From NCBI RefSeq assembly GCF_029960785.1, contig NZ_JASBQE010000053.1, forward strand, positions 1 to 64,000: a stretch of DNA of 64,000 bases, read 5' to 3'. This document shows, piece after piece, positions 26,122 through 33,331 of the stretch. How positions within the stretch are numbered: the first letter of the stretch is position 1; every line of letters begins with the position of its first letter. The notes beneath the pieces were generated by a model. It was not told the origin of the DNA. It did not search any database and saw nothing but the letters and a program-made list of their open reading frames with translations. Source of the DNA: Polyangium sp. 15x6. Lineage in GTDB: Bacteria > Myxococcota_A > Polyangia > Polyangiales > Polyangiaceae. A program made the position numbers and the translations under genes.

Positions 26122-26715
26122 TCAGAACGCCGAGGGCGCGATGTAGGGCTCGCTCCAGAGCGTGATCTGCAGCGTGATCGACTTGAACCAGGCCGTGTGC
26201 ATGGCCTCCACGTCGGCCGCGCTGTGCCCCTTCTTGGCGAGGAAGGGCTTGATCGTCGCCGTGATCGGCACGATGAAGGCGATCAGGTAGCGCAGGTTGA
26301 TGTACTGCGCGGCGGAGGCGACGCCGTCGGTCTTGTTCTTCTTCGCGCTCGTGTGGCGCAGGCCGATCTCGTACTGGTAGTCGAGCCAGGCGCGGTCGTA
26401 GTTCGCGGCGCAGGTGTCGCGGATCCACTGCCCGAAGCGGCGGCGCACGCCGCCCAGGTACTCCATGCTCGGCTTGCCGTCGGCGCCGCTGAAGTAATGC
26501 ACGAGGTGCGGGTGCGAGCCGACGAAGCCGTACCAGACGTCGAGCACGGCCTCGACCTGGTCATCGAGCACCTCGCCCGCCATGCGCAGGTAACGCACGT
26601 CGTCCTCGCCGAGCAGGACGGTCTGCTTGAGGAGGGCGAACTCCTCGTCGCTGAGCGGCGAGCGCGCGACGCTCGAGGTGCCGAGGGTGTAGCCAGGGAT
26701 CGCGGTGTTGGTCAT
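26122..26715 (-). CDS. Protoglobin (single-domain globin of the globin-coupled-sensor lineage)
   Basis: 197 residues from ATG 26715, with AAGGAG upstream. Length and sequence match free-standing protoglobins (~195 residues, as in Methanosarcina): LRMAGEVLDDQVEAVLDVWYGFV, HPHLVHYF, and YQYEIGLRH with the probable heme-binding proximal His121, then a hydrophobic helix LRYLIAFIVPITATI. Protoglobins bind O2, CO or NO; the physiological role is usually unknown. No cyclase or methyl-acceptor domain is fused. Its 3' end abuts the 42-bp repeat array; upstream lies the 295-bp region leading to the ATPase gene. Confidence 0.9.
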   Translation of the reverse strand: MTNTAIPGYTLGTSSVARSPLSDEEFALLKQTVLLGEDDVRYLRMAGEVLDDQVEAVLDVWYGFVGSHPHLVHYFSGADGKPSMEYLGGVRRRFGQWIRDTCAANYDRAWLDYQYEIGLRHTSAKKNKTDGVASAAQYINLRYLIAFIVPITATIKPFLAKKGHSAADVEAMHTAWFKSITLQITLWSEPYIAPSAF

Positions 26716-26886
26716 TGAAGCTCCTTGATGGGCTCGGGGAGGCCATGGGGCGTGCGCTCCCTCCGTCAGCGGGGTCGCTCGTGTATCGCAGCCGGACCAA
26801 CCGAGGGAACCCGACCATGGTCGGGTGTCGGTGAGCGGCTACATGCGCCGCCGTCGCTCCACACGGGCCGCGACCGCCTCCGCTTC

Positions 26887-26924
26887 CGCTACGTCTTCGA
26901 CGACCGCTTCCTCCGCGGCTGCGG
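26887..26924 (+). repeat. 38-bp direct repeat, left copy (attL-like)
   Basis: Identical over 38 bp to 28642-28679. On the minus strand it reads LPQPRRKRSSKT-stop, the exact C-terminal coding end of the membrane AAA+ protein gene, here detached from that gene. In the same minus frame a 29-codon ORF (ATG near 26978) precedes it but shows no other similarity to the gene. With the right copy it brackets the ATPase/TOPRIM gene pair. It is interpreted as a duplicated target at a gene 3' end. Confidence 0.8.
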
Positions 26925-26984
26925 CAGCCGTTCGCCCTCGCCCGCGGGCCCTTTCTCGTCTTCGCTGCTCTGCATCATGATAGA

Positions 26985-27005
26985 ACCCTGCCAGCAGGGC
27001 AGGGT
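26985..27005 (+). promoter_or_regulatory. Hairpin sequestering the ribosome site of the ATPase gene
   Basis: Perfect 8-bp arms ACCCTGCC and GGCAGGGT enclose a 5-nt loop and end 5 bp before the ATG at 27011. The only Shine-Dalgarno-like sequence (AGGG) lies in the 3' arm, so the folded mRNA would hide it. This is consistent with tightly limited translation of a potentially toxic defence module, which is inference. Confidence 0.5.
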
Positions 27006-27010
27006 TTCCC

Positions 27011-28120
27011 ATGTTCAAGCGCCTTTACATCCACAACTTCCGATGTTTGCAGAACCTCGAGTTGCCCATCGGCGACAAGCCGTCGGCGCTCCTCATCGGA
27101 AAAAATGGATCGGGCAAATCGACGATCAGCCACGCGCTCGCTCTGCTGGCGGGGATGGCTCGGGGTACCAACCGCGTCGGCCAGCTCGTCAAGCCAGGCG
27201 ATTTCACTCATGGCAGGACGGACGAGCCCATGCGTTTCGAGGTGGATGTCGAGCTCGCCGGTCGACTCTACCAGTACCGACTCACCCTGGAGTTGCCGCC
27301 TGGGTTCAAGGAGCTCCGGGTGCAGACCGAGCAGCTCTCGCTGGACGGGCAGCCCATCTATACCCGGGAGCACGCTCAGGTCACCCTGAACAAGGCTTCG
27401 CGCTCGGCTCCGGCAGCGTTCCTGGTCGACTGGCACCTGATTGCTTTGCCCATCATCCAGGAGCAGTCGGAGACCGACCCGCTCTTCCTCTTCAAGCGCT
27501 GGCTTTCGCGCTCCTTCATCCTTGCGCCGATCCCGAGCCTGATCACGGAAGAATCTTCCGGGGAGACGCTCTGGCCGGAGCGCGACGCGCGAAACCTGGG
27601 AGCTTGGTTCGCCGGGCTCATCGGCCATTCTCCCCGGGTTTACACGACCATCGATGGCTACCTCCGGACGGTATGGCCTGATTTCTGGGATCTCCAAAAC
27701 CCACTCGTCGGGGGGGAGACGCGGAGCTTGAAGGTCCAGTTCCGCGAGGCTCCGCGGAGCCTGTCCCTCCCGATCGGGTCGCTCTCGGACGGCGAGAAAT
27801 GCTTTCTCCTCTGCGCGCTCGTCCTGGCCGCCAACGAGGCATACGGTCCTGTATTTTGCTTCTGGGACGAGCCGGACAGCCACCTCGCGATCGACGAAGT
27901 AGGGCATTTCGTCGCCGCGCTCCGGCGCTCCTTCGAGTCCGGCGGGCAGGTGTTGATGACCTCGCACAACGCCGAGACCATCCGCCGCTTCTCGGATGAA
28001 AACACGCTCGTCTTGTACCGGCGAAGCCACCTGGAGCCGACGCGCGTCAAGTCGCTGGAAGAGATCGGCGTGAAGGGTGATCTCGTCGAGGCCCTCCTGC
28101 GAGGTGACGTCGAGACATGA
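27011..28120 (+). CDS. AAA15/OLD-type ABC-like ATPase of a two-gene defence-like module
   Basis: 369 residues from ATG 27011. Walker A GKNGSGKS at residues 30-37 follows an FRCLQNLELPI N-terminus typical of RecF/SMC/OLD-like ATPases. The ABC signature LSDGEK is near residue 258, Walker B CFWDEPDSHL near 285, and a TSHN switch His near 317. The length suits the AAA15 partner in PARIS (AriA), RloA and Septu-like systems. Its stop overlaps the start of a TOPRIM-like gene by 4 bp. GC content looks lower (~60-65% by eye) than its neighbours, and 38-bp direct repeats bracket the pair, both suggesting horizontal gain. Phage defence is inferred, not shown. Confidence 0.82.
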   Translation: MFKRLYIHNFRCLQNLELPIGDKPSALLIGKNGSGKSTISHALALLAGMARGTNRVGQLVKPGDFTHGRTDEPMRFEVDVELAGRLYQYRLTLELPPGFKELRVQTEQLSLDGQPIYTREHAQVTLNKASRSAPAAFLVDWHLIALPIIQEQSETDPLFLFKRWLSRSFILAPIPSLITEESSGETLWPERDARNLGAWFAGLIGHSPRVYTTIDGYLRTVWPDFWDLQNPLVGGETRSLKVQFREAPRSLSLPIGSLSDGEKCFLLCALVLAANEAYGPVFCFWDEPDSHLAIDEVGHFVAALRRSFESGGQVLMTSHNAETIRRFSDENTLVLYRRSHLEPTRVKSLEEIGVKGDLVEALLRGDVET

Positions 28121-28587
28121 GCGTCAACAAGCACAAGCCCCACTGGCTGATCCTTCCCGAGGACGACGCCAATCGGCAGATCGCCAACGGCTTTTTGCTC
28201 GCGTTCCCGGACAAGAACATCCAGGTCCTGCCGCCTGCGAGAGGATGGCCCCACGTGCGGGACAGCTTCGAGCGGGAGCACAATGGCGAGATGCAGAGAT
28301 ATCCCGAGCGCTTGATGGTCTTGCTCGTGGATTTCGACAACCAGGTGGATCGGCGGGCCGAGGTCACTTCGGAGGTGCTGGATTCACTTCGTGACCGTGT
28401 CTTCGTCCTCGGCGCCTACGTCCACCCGGAAGAGCTCAAGAAAGCGCTGGGGATGAGCTACGAGAAGATCGGCAAGGCCCTGGCCAGGGAGTGCGTGGAG
28501 GGGACAGGCGAGACCTGGGGGCACCCGCTGCTCCGGCACAACCTCCGCGACCTCACGCGGATCCGCAAGCGCAATCCCTTCGGCTGA
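28117..28587 (+). CDS. Small TOPRIM-like protein, probable effector partner of the AAA15 ATPase
   Basis: 156 residues from ATG 28117 (ATGA overlap). The pattern fits a compact TOPRIM fold: a beta strand ending in Glu15 within LILPEDDANRQIANGF, and a second strand with the DxD pair Asp72/Asp74 in LLVDFDN. The C-terminal HPLLRHNLRDLTRI segment is unlike anything I can name. RloB, AriB and DUF4276/DUF4435 proteins share the Glu...DxD layout and pair with AAA15 ATPases. At 156 residues this is about half the length usual for AriB (~300, from memory). A nuclease role is inferred from motif and pairing only. Confidence 0.7.
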   Translation: MSVNKHKPHWLILPEDDANRQIANGFLLAFPDKNIQVLPPARGWPHVRDSFEREHNGEMQRYPERLMVLLVDFDNQVDRRAEVTSEVLDSLRDRVFVLGAYVHPEELKKALGMSYEKIGKALARECVEGTGETWGHPLLRHNLRDLTRIRKRNPFG

Positions 28588-28641
28588 CGGGCCCTTCGCC
28601 GTCGGACGGACCCTCGCGTCGCCCGCCCTCACCCTCGCTCA

Positions 28642-28679
28642 CTACGTCTTCGACGACCGCTTCCTCCGCGGCTGCGGCA
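28642..28679 (+). repeat. 38-bp direct repeat, right copy (attR-like), at the 3' end of the membrane AAA+ gene
   Basis: Identical to 26887-26924 and in the same orientation. It is the last 38 bp of the minus-strand gene 28642-30954, including its TAG stop. It begins 54 bp after the TOPRIM-like stop. Because the stop codon lies inside the repeat, loss of the intervening cassette by recombination would leave the gene intact. Confidence 0.8.
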
Positions 28680-30954
28680 AGGGCCCCGTCCCGCGCGCCC
28701 GCCGCTCGCTCCCCGGCGGCGGCGAGAAGCCCGCGACCTCGAGCTCCCGCACCGTCACCGCGCGCGCCTCCGGCGGCGTCGCGAGCGCGGCCCGGAACAG
28801 GATCCCTTCGAGCTCCGCGTCGTTCCCCGGGAAATCGTGGTCCACGAGCGCCGCGAGCGCGCGCGGCTCGATCCCGAGCGGCGCCTGCCGCAGCCGCTTG
28901 CCGATCCGCGTCAGCGCCTCCAGCACCAGGAGCGACAGATCCTCCCCGCGCGACGAGAGCGCCGGCAGCGCCACCGACCGATCCCCGAGCCGATCCGCCA
29001 GCGCCTCCGAGAGCTTCCCGCTCGCCGCCAGCGAGTCCACCGTGCCCGGCAGCGCCACCACGAGCCCCACGTCCGCGGGCAGGCCCGAGGCGATCCGCAT
29101 CTGCACGTGCTCCGGCAGCACGTGCGCGTCGAGCAAGACGAGCGTCCCGCCCGCGGCGAGCGCGAGCGGCGACGCCACCCGATCCTGCCACTTCGCCGTG
29201 TCGTGCTCCGCCGGGTTCGTCCCGTCCACGATCACCATGACGCCCTTCTTGCGCGCCGACGCGAGGTGCACGAGCGCCGCCCACGCGACCGCGTCGATCC
29301 CGGGCGACGTCAAGAGCGTGACCGGCACGTCCACGGCCGCGAGCTGCTCGAGCCGCTGCACCGCCGCCTGCGCCGCGGGGCTGTAGAGCGCGACCCGCGC
29401 GCGTTGCTCGAAGCTCTTCGCCACGGCCCCGAACTGGCCCTCGATGCGCCCGAGCTCCGTCGCGAGGCGCGCGCGCTCCGCTTCGAGCTTTTCGAGGTCG
29501 TCCCGCGCGACGAGCTCACGCTCGCGCGAGCGCGACAGCATCGACGATACGCCGAGCACCGCGGCCAGCCGATCCGAGAGCTGCCGCAAAGCCCGCACGT
29601 CCGAGAGCGTCGAGGGAGCGACCCGCGCCCCCGCGGGGACCGTGAGCGCCCCGATCGGGCCGTCCACGTCGCGCACCACGCTCACGGCCGAGAGGTGATG
29701 GTCCTCCATCCACGCGATGAGCGGGCGCACCTCCGGTTTCCGGACCGAGACGGCGTGCATGACCTCGATCCGCAGGATCCGCTCGGGCTCGGCGTCCGCG
29801 AGCGAGACGAGCCGCGGCGGCATCTCGGCCTTTTTCGTGTGCAGGAAGCCGGCGCGATCGACGCTGACCTGCTCGGCCGGGAAGAACCGGTAGAGCGCAG
29901 GCGGTTCGCCGTCTTGCCCGAGGGCGCCGCGGAGCTCGAAGAGCGCGGAGCGGAGCGCTTCTTCCGGATCGGGCGTCATCGCCGCGCGCGTCGCGGCCTG
30001 CAGCGCGGGCAAGAGCCGTCCGCTCCCAGGCCCCGCCCGATGCGCGAGCCTCTGCGCGACGAGCGCCGCGATCGCAGCCGCCCCCGCCGCGCCGAACGCA
30101 ATCGGTCCCGTCATGGCCGGCCGCACGTGGGCCGCATAGACGGCGCCGAGCGCGATGGGCGCGACGAGGCCCGTCGTCGCCAGCGTGAGCCGAAGGACCG
30201 AGAGGACGGTCTCGGGCTCGCGGCTCGCCGCCGCAAACGCGGCGCCAAGCGAAGCGAGGACGACCGCGATCGGCAAGACGCGCTCCGGCGGAAGGACCCG
30301 CGCCGCAGCCGCGAGGATCCCGACGGCGAGCGCGATCGAGCCGAGCCAGAGCGCCGCCTGCGCCCGCTCCGCGACGCCGATCTCGGCGCGCCGCGTGGCC
30401 GCGAGCCGCGCGGCCGCGAAGAGCTGGACGCCGAGGGAGCCAATCGAAGCAGCCACGGTGGCGTAATCGATGAGCAGGGGATCGAGCCCCTCGGTGCGCT
30501 CGGGAAACATCGCAGCCGCGCCAGGCAGCGTCGCAGCGACGACCCAGAAGAACGCAGCGAACGCAGCAGCATCGAGCCTGCGCGCAGAAGGACTCGGCTC
30601 CGCGAGCCCCCCGAGCGGTTTGATGCGCGCGATGGCCCAAAGCGAGCCGAGCGCAGCCATGGCCACGCCGAGGTTCTCGCCCGCGACGAAGCCAGGCGTG
30701 ATCGCCCCACACCGCGACGCCGTGAAGAGCGCAGCCCCGGCAATCGTGAGCCGCGTGGCCGAACGCGCACCAGGATCGAGCGTGTCGTCGCCGCGCACGT
30801 CCTCCGCAGTCAGCCTCCAGGCGACCACACAAGCGAGCGGCAAGAGCAGCGCAAACCACGTACTCGCGCCCCCGCCCGTCGCCCAGAGCCCCGCGACCGC
30901 GGCATACGCCACGGCGAGAGCCGCGATCCAGAGCGAGCGGGTATGCCAGGGCAT
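28642..30954 (-). CDS. Polytopic membrane protein with GAF-like region and degenerate NtrC-type AAA+ domain
   Basis: 770 residues from ATG 30954, chosen because a membrane helix follows immediately; the longer frame to 31086 runs into the repeat element. Residues ~5-340 contain about nine to ten hydrophobic helices. A GAF-like region (~370-500) and a coiled coil (~505-535) follow. From ~540 the sequence keeps the outline of a sigma-54 activator AAA+ domain: VTLLTSPGIDAVAWAA replaces Walker A, without GxxxxGK; GGTLVLLDAHVLPEHVQ replaces Walker B; and DHDFPGNDAELEG matches the WPGNxREL region. There is no HTH. ATPase activity is unlikely. It may be a membrane regulator that evolved from an enhancer-binding protein. 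Confidence 0.8.
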   Translation of the reverse strand: MPWHTRSLWIAALAVAYAAVAGLWATGGGASTWFALLLPLACVVAWRLTAEDVRGDDTLDPGARSATRLTIAGAALFTASRCGAITPGFVAGENLGVAMAALGSLWAIARIKPLGGLAEPSPSARRLDAAAFAAFFWVVAATLPGAAAMFPERTEGLDPLLIDYATVAASIGSLGVQLFAAARLAATRRAEIGVAERAQAALWLGSIALAVGILAAAARVLPPERVLPIAVVLASLGAAFAAASREPETVLSVLRLTLATTGLVAPIALGAVYAAHVRPAMTGPIAFGAAGAAAIAALVAQRLAHRAGPGSGRLLPALQAATRAAMTPDPEEALRSALFELRGALGQDGEPPALYRFFPAEQVSVDRAGFLHTKKAEMPPRLVSLADAEPERILRIEVMHAVSVRKPEVRPLIAWMEDHHLSAVSVVRDVDGPIGALTVPAGARVAPSTLSDVRALRQLSDRLAAVLGVSSMLSRSRERELVARDDLEKLEAERARLATELGRIEGQFGAVAKSFEQRARVALYSPAAQAAVQRLEQLAAVDVPVTLLTSPGIDAVAWAALVHLASARKKGVMVIVDGTNPAEHDTAKWQDRVASPLALAAGGTLVLLDAHVLPEHVQMRIASGLPADVGLVVALPGTVDSLAASGKLSEALADRLGDRSVALPALSSRGEDLSLLVLEALTRIGKRLRQAPLGIEPRALAALVDHDFPGNDAELEGILFRAALATPPEARAVTVRELEVAGFSPPPGSERRARGTGPLPQPRRKRSSKT

Positions 30955-31021
30955 CGCCCGCAGGGTAGCGGAAGCGCAGCCGCCGGGCCAAAGGCTGGGG
31001 CGCCGCGCCAAAGGGCAGGGC

Positions 31022-31337
31022 GCCGCGCCGGGGCTCTGCCCCGGACCCCGCGGGGGCTGTTCGCCCCTCGACCCGAACCAGGGCAAGCCCTGGACTCGGG
31101 ATGGAAGAACTGCGCGATGCGCAGTTCTTCCAACGGGCCCGTTGGAAGACCAGGGACAACGTTGCCAGTCGAACGGTCAGCGCGGCTGTCTTGGTTGGCG
31201 AGGGTCGTTCCTCGGCCTGTTCGATGAACTGCGCGGAGCGCAGTTCATCGACCCCGGGTCCAGCGCTTGCGCTGGTCCGGGTCCAGGGGCGGAGAGCCCC
31301 TGGTGGGGCCTGGGGCAAAGCCCCAGCGCAGCGGCCC
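31022..31337 (-). repeat. Nested-hairpin intergenic element, copy B (reverse complement of copy A)
   Basis: Read on the minus strand, it matches copy A nearly end to end. It starts 4 bp after the stop of the SDR gene (31342) and ends before the start of the next minus-strand gene, the same setting as copy A relative to its own upstream gene. The stem at 31078-31093 is CCAGGGC-AA-GCCCTGG, where copy A has CCAGCGC and GCGCTGG: both sides changed together and pairing is kept. Loops vary (GAT versus GGA between identical GAACTGCGC-type arms). The 387-bp gap 30955-31341 contains nothing else recognisable. Confidence 0.85.
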
Positions 31338-31341
31338 CCAG

Positions 31342-32229
31342 TCAGCCGAGGGGCTTACCGCCCGTGACGCCGAGCACCTCGCCGTTCACGTAGGTCGACT
31401 CGTTCGATGCGAGGAATACGAAGGCTGGCGCGAGCTCTGCTGGCTGGGCGGGCCGCTCCATGGGGCTGTTTTCCCCGAAGCGCGCGTTCTTGTTTGCTGG
31501 GAACGACTGCGCGACGAGGGGGGTCCACACGGGCCCTGGTGCCACCGTGTTTACCCGGATTCCGCGCTTGATCAGCGCTTGTGCGAGGCCCTTGCTGAAG
31601 GTCACGATTGCGCCCTTCGTGGCTGCGTAATCGAGGATCTCCGGGCTTGGCTGGTAGGCCTGGATCGACGCCGTGTTGATGATGACGCTCCCTGGCTTCA
31701 TGTGCGGCAGCGCGTGCCGGACGACGTGGAACATCGCGAGGATGTTCACTTGGAAGGTGCGCTCCACGCGCTTGGCGTCGAGCTCCTCGAATTTTTCGAC
31801 GGCCTTGCCCTGCTCGGCTGCGTTGTTCACGAGGATGTCGATGCGGCCGAAGGCCTTCACTGCGTCGTCCACGAGCTTCTTGCATGCTGCGTCGGAGGAG
31901 AGATCTCCGGGGAACAGCGCGGCCTTCCGACCGGCCTCCTCCACGAGACGCTTCGTCTCCTTCGCGTCCTCGTGCTCGCTCAGGTACGCGATGCCCACGT
32001 CTGCGCCCTCGCGTGCGTAGGCGATCGCCACGGCGCGCCCGATACCGCTGTCTGCGCCGGTGATCAGGGCGACGTGATCCTTCAAGCGACCGAGCCCTCG
32101 GTAGGACGTCTCCCCGTGGTCTGCTCGAGGCTGCATGCTCGACTCGACGCCGGGGTGCTCCTGCTCCTGCTGCGGGAACGGAGGTTTCTGCCCGAGGTCC
32201 CTGGGATCCTTCTTCGCGGCTTGCGTCAT
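31342..32229 (-). CDS. Short-chain dehydrogenase/reductase, general-stress YhxD/YdaD type
   Basis: 295 residues from ATG 32229, with GGGGGGAA upstream. A ~45-residue Pro/Gln/Glu-rich N-terminal extension (KPPFPQQEQEHPG) precedes the Rossmann fold; this extension is typical of the Bacillus YhxD/YdaD stress SDR subgroup. NAD(P) motif GADSGIGRA, structural NNAAEQ, active-site Ser in NTASIQ and YxxxK in YAATKGA are all present. The C-terminus TYVNGEVLGVTGGKPLG is also typical. The substrate is unknown; related proteins are induced by salt and desiccation. Monocistronic by appearance. Confidence 0.92.
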   Translation of the reverse strand: MTQAAKKDPRDLGQKPPFPQQEQEHPGVESSMQPRADHGETSYRGLGRLKDHVALITGADSGIGRAVAIAYAREGADVGIAYLSEHEDAKETKRLVEEAGRKAALFPGDLSSDAACKKLVDDAVKAFGRIDILVNNAAEQGKAVEKFEELDAKRVERTFQVNILAMFHVVRHALPHMKPGSVIINTASIQAYQPSPEILDYAATKGAIVTFSKGLAQALIKRGIRVNTVAPGPVWTPLVAQSFPANKNARFGENSPMERPAQPAELAPAFVFLASNESTYVNGEVLGVTGGKPLG

Positions 32230-32314
32230 GATTCCCCCCGGCGGCGTACCTGGGGTCCGGAGGGACCAACCGGAAGCATGGAGACCGGATGGGCCCGCCC
32301 GCTGGGGCATCGCT

Positions 32315-33331
32315 TCACTTCAAGGTGAGCTGCATCGAGAAGGGACCCGCGGGGCTCCCTGCGTTCGTATCGACGAACAGGATCGTCGGCGTCACGCCGC
32401 CCGGGATGCGGATGACCTCATCGCCCTTCTCCGGCGCGTCGATGCACCCCTCCTGCGTGAGCTGGGACATGTCGTTCTCGCAATCGGTACGCGCGTAGAG
32501 CACGGCGTCGAAGGTCGCGTCGAGCTTCACCTCGATCTCCTTCGCGAGCGGCGCCTTGATCGAATAAATCGACTGCCGCCCTTGCCCCGCGCAATCGTTC
32601 GTGGCGCAGGCTCCGCATTTCGCGTCGTTGTCGGGACCGGCCTTGTTCATGCCGAGCACCATGGCGGAGGTGCCGATCGCCGTCCCGAGCACGACGGGCA
32701 CCGGGCCCGTGCAGCTCGTGCCCGAAAAGAAGCTCACGGTCAGGTGGTAGGCGCCCCGATCCTCCGACGTCCGGCCGTCCACGAAGAGGTAGATCCGCTC
32801 GCCCGCCGTGACCGGGAACGAAAGGAGCTCGCCGCCGAGGGCGACCTGGTCATGGCAGAGCACCACCCCGTCCGGGTTCGAGCAGCTCGTCCGGCGCGCG
32901 TAGAGCACGCTGTCGAAGGTCGTCGCCGTGGCCGGCAGGCTCGCCGTCAGATATCCGGTCTGCTCCGCGTCGAAGACGTACACGTGCTCCGGGCCGCTCG
33001 ACGTCGTGCACCCCGTGAACGGGCCACTCTCGATCGTCCCCGGCGCCTCCGTCGTCTCGGCGTCGAACTCCACCGTGCCCCAATCCACGAAGAAGAGCGG
33101 AATCGCGTCGTCGCAGCCGAGCCCCTGCGGAGGCGCGCCGCCGGTGCCGCCGTCCGGCTCGCCGCCGCCGGTGCCGCCGTCGCCACCGCCGCTGCCGCCG
33201 CTGCCGCCCGCGCCCGAGGTGACGCCGATGGGCTCGATGCCCACCACGATCCCGCAAGCCGAGAGGCTCGCGGTCGCGACGGCGAGCGCCCCGAGGACAC
33301 GAAGACCAGAAGGACGAGCCGCGCCTCGCAT
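32315..33331 (-). CDS. Lipoprotein with Gly-rich linker, unknown function
   Basis: 338 residues from ATG 33331. The lipoprotein signal is clear (LAVATASLSACG). Residues ~40-65 are a Gly/Ser/Thr/Asp linker. Two similar beta-rich halves follow, each with a pattern of the type FDSVLYARxxC / DAVLYARTDC and a C-rich loop, resembling pre-peptidase C-terminal-like (PPC) domains common in myxobacterial surface proteins. No catalytic motif is seen. It shares one base (TGATG) with the TPR gene upstream, so it belongs to the kinase-led unit 35879 to 32315. Confidence 0.75.
   Translation of the reverse strand: MRGAARPSGLRVLGALAVATASLSACGIVVGIEPIGVTSGAGGSGGSGGGDGGTGGGEPDGGTGGAPPQGLGCDDAIPLFFVDWGTVEFDAETTEAPGTIESGPFTGCTTSSGPEHVYVFDAEQTGYLTASLPATATTFDSVLYARRTSCSNPDGVVLCHDQVALGGELLSFPVTAGERIYLFVDGRTSEDRGAYHLTVSFFSGTSCTGPVPVVLGTAIGTSAMVLGMNKAGPDNDAKCGACATNDCAGQGRQSIYSIKAPLAKEIEVKLDATFDAVLYARTDCENDMSQLTQEGCIDAPEKGDEVIRIPGGVTPTILFVDTNAGSPAGPFSMQLTLK

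Noticed and set aside
28837..31227. Plus-strand 796-codon Arg-rich frame opposite the membrane AAA+ gene
   Set aside because: Runs into the hairpin repeat element and has the Arg/Pro/Ala composition of an antisense frame.
24691..31337. Composite transposon bounded by inverted copies A and B
   Set aside because: No transposase gene lies within or beside the copies and no target duplications are visible; the intervening genes run in several directions and include the direct-repeat cassette.
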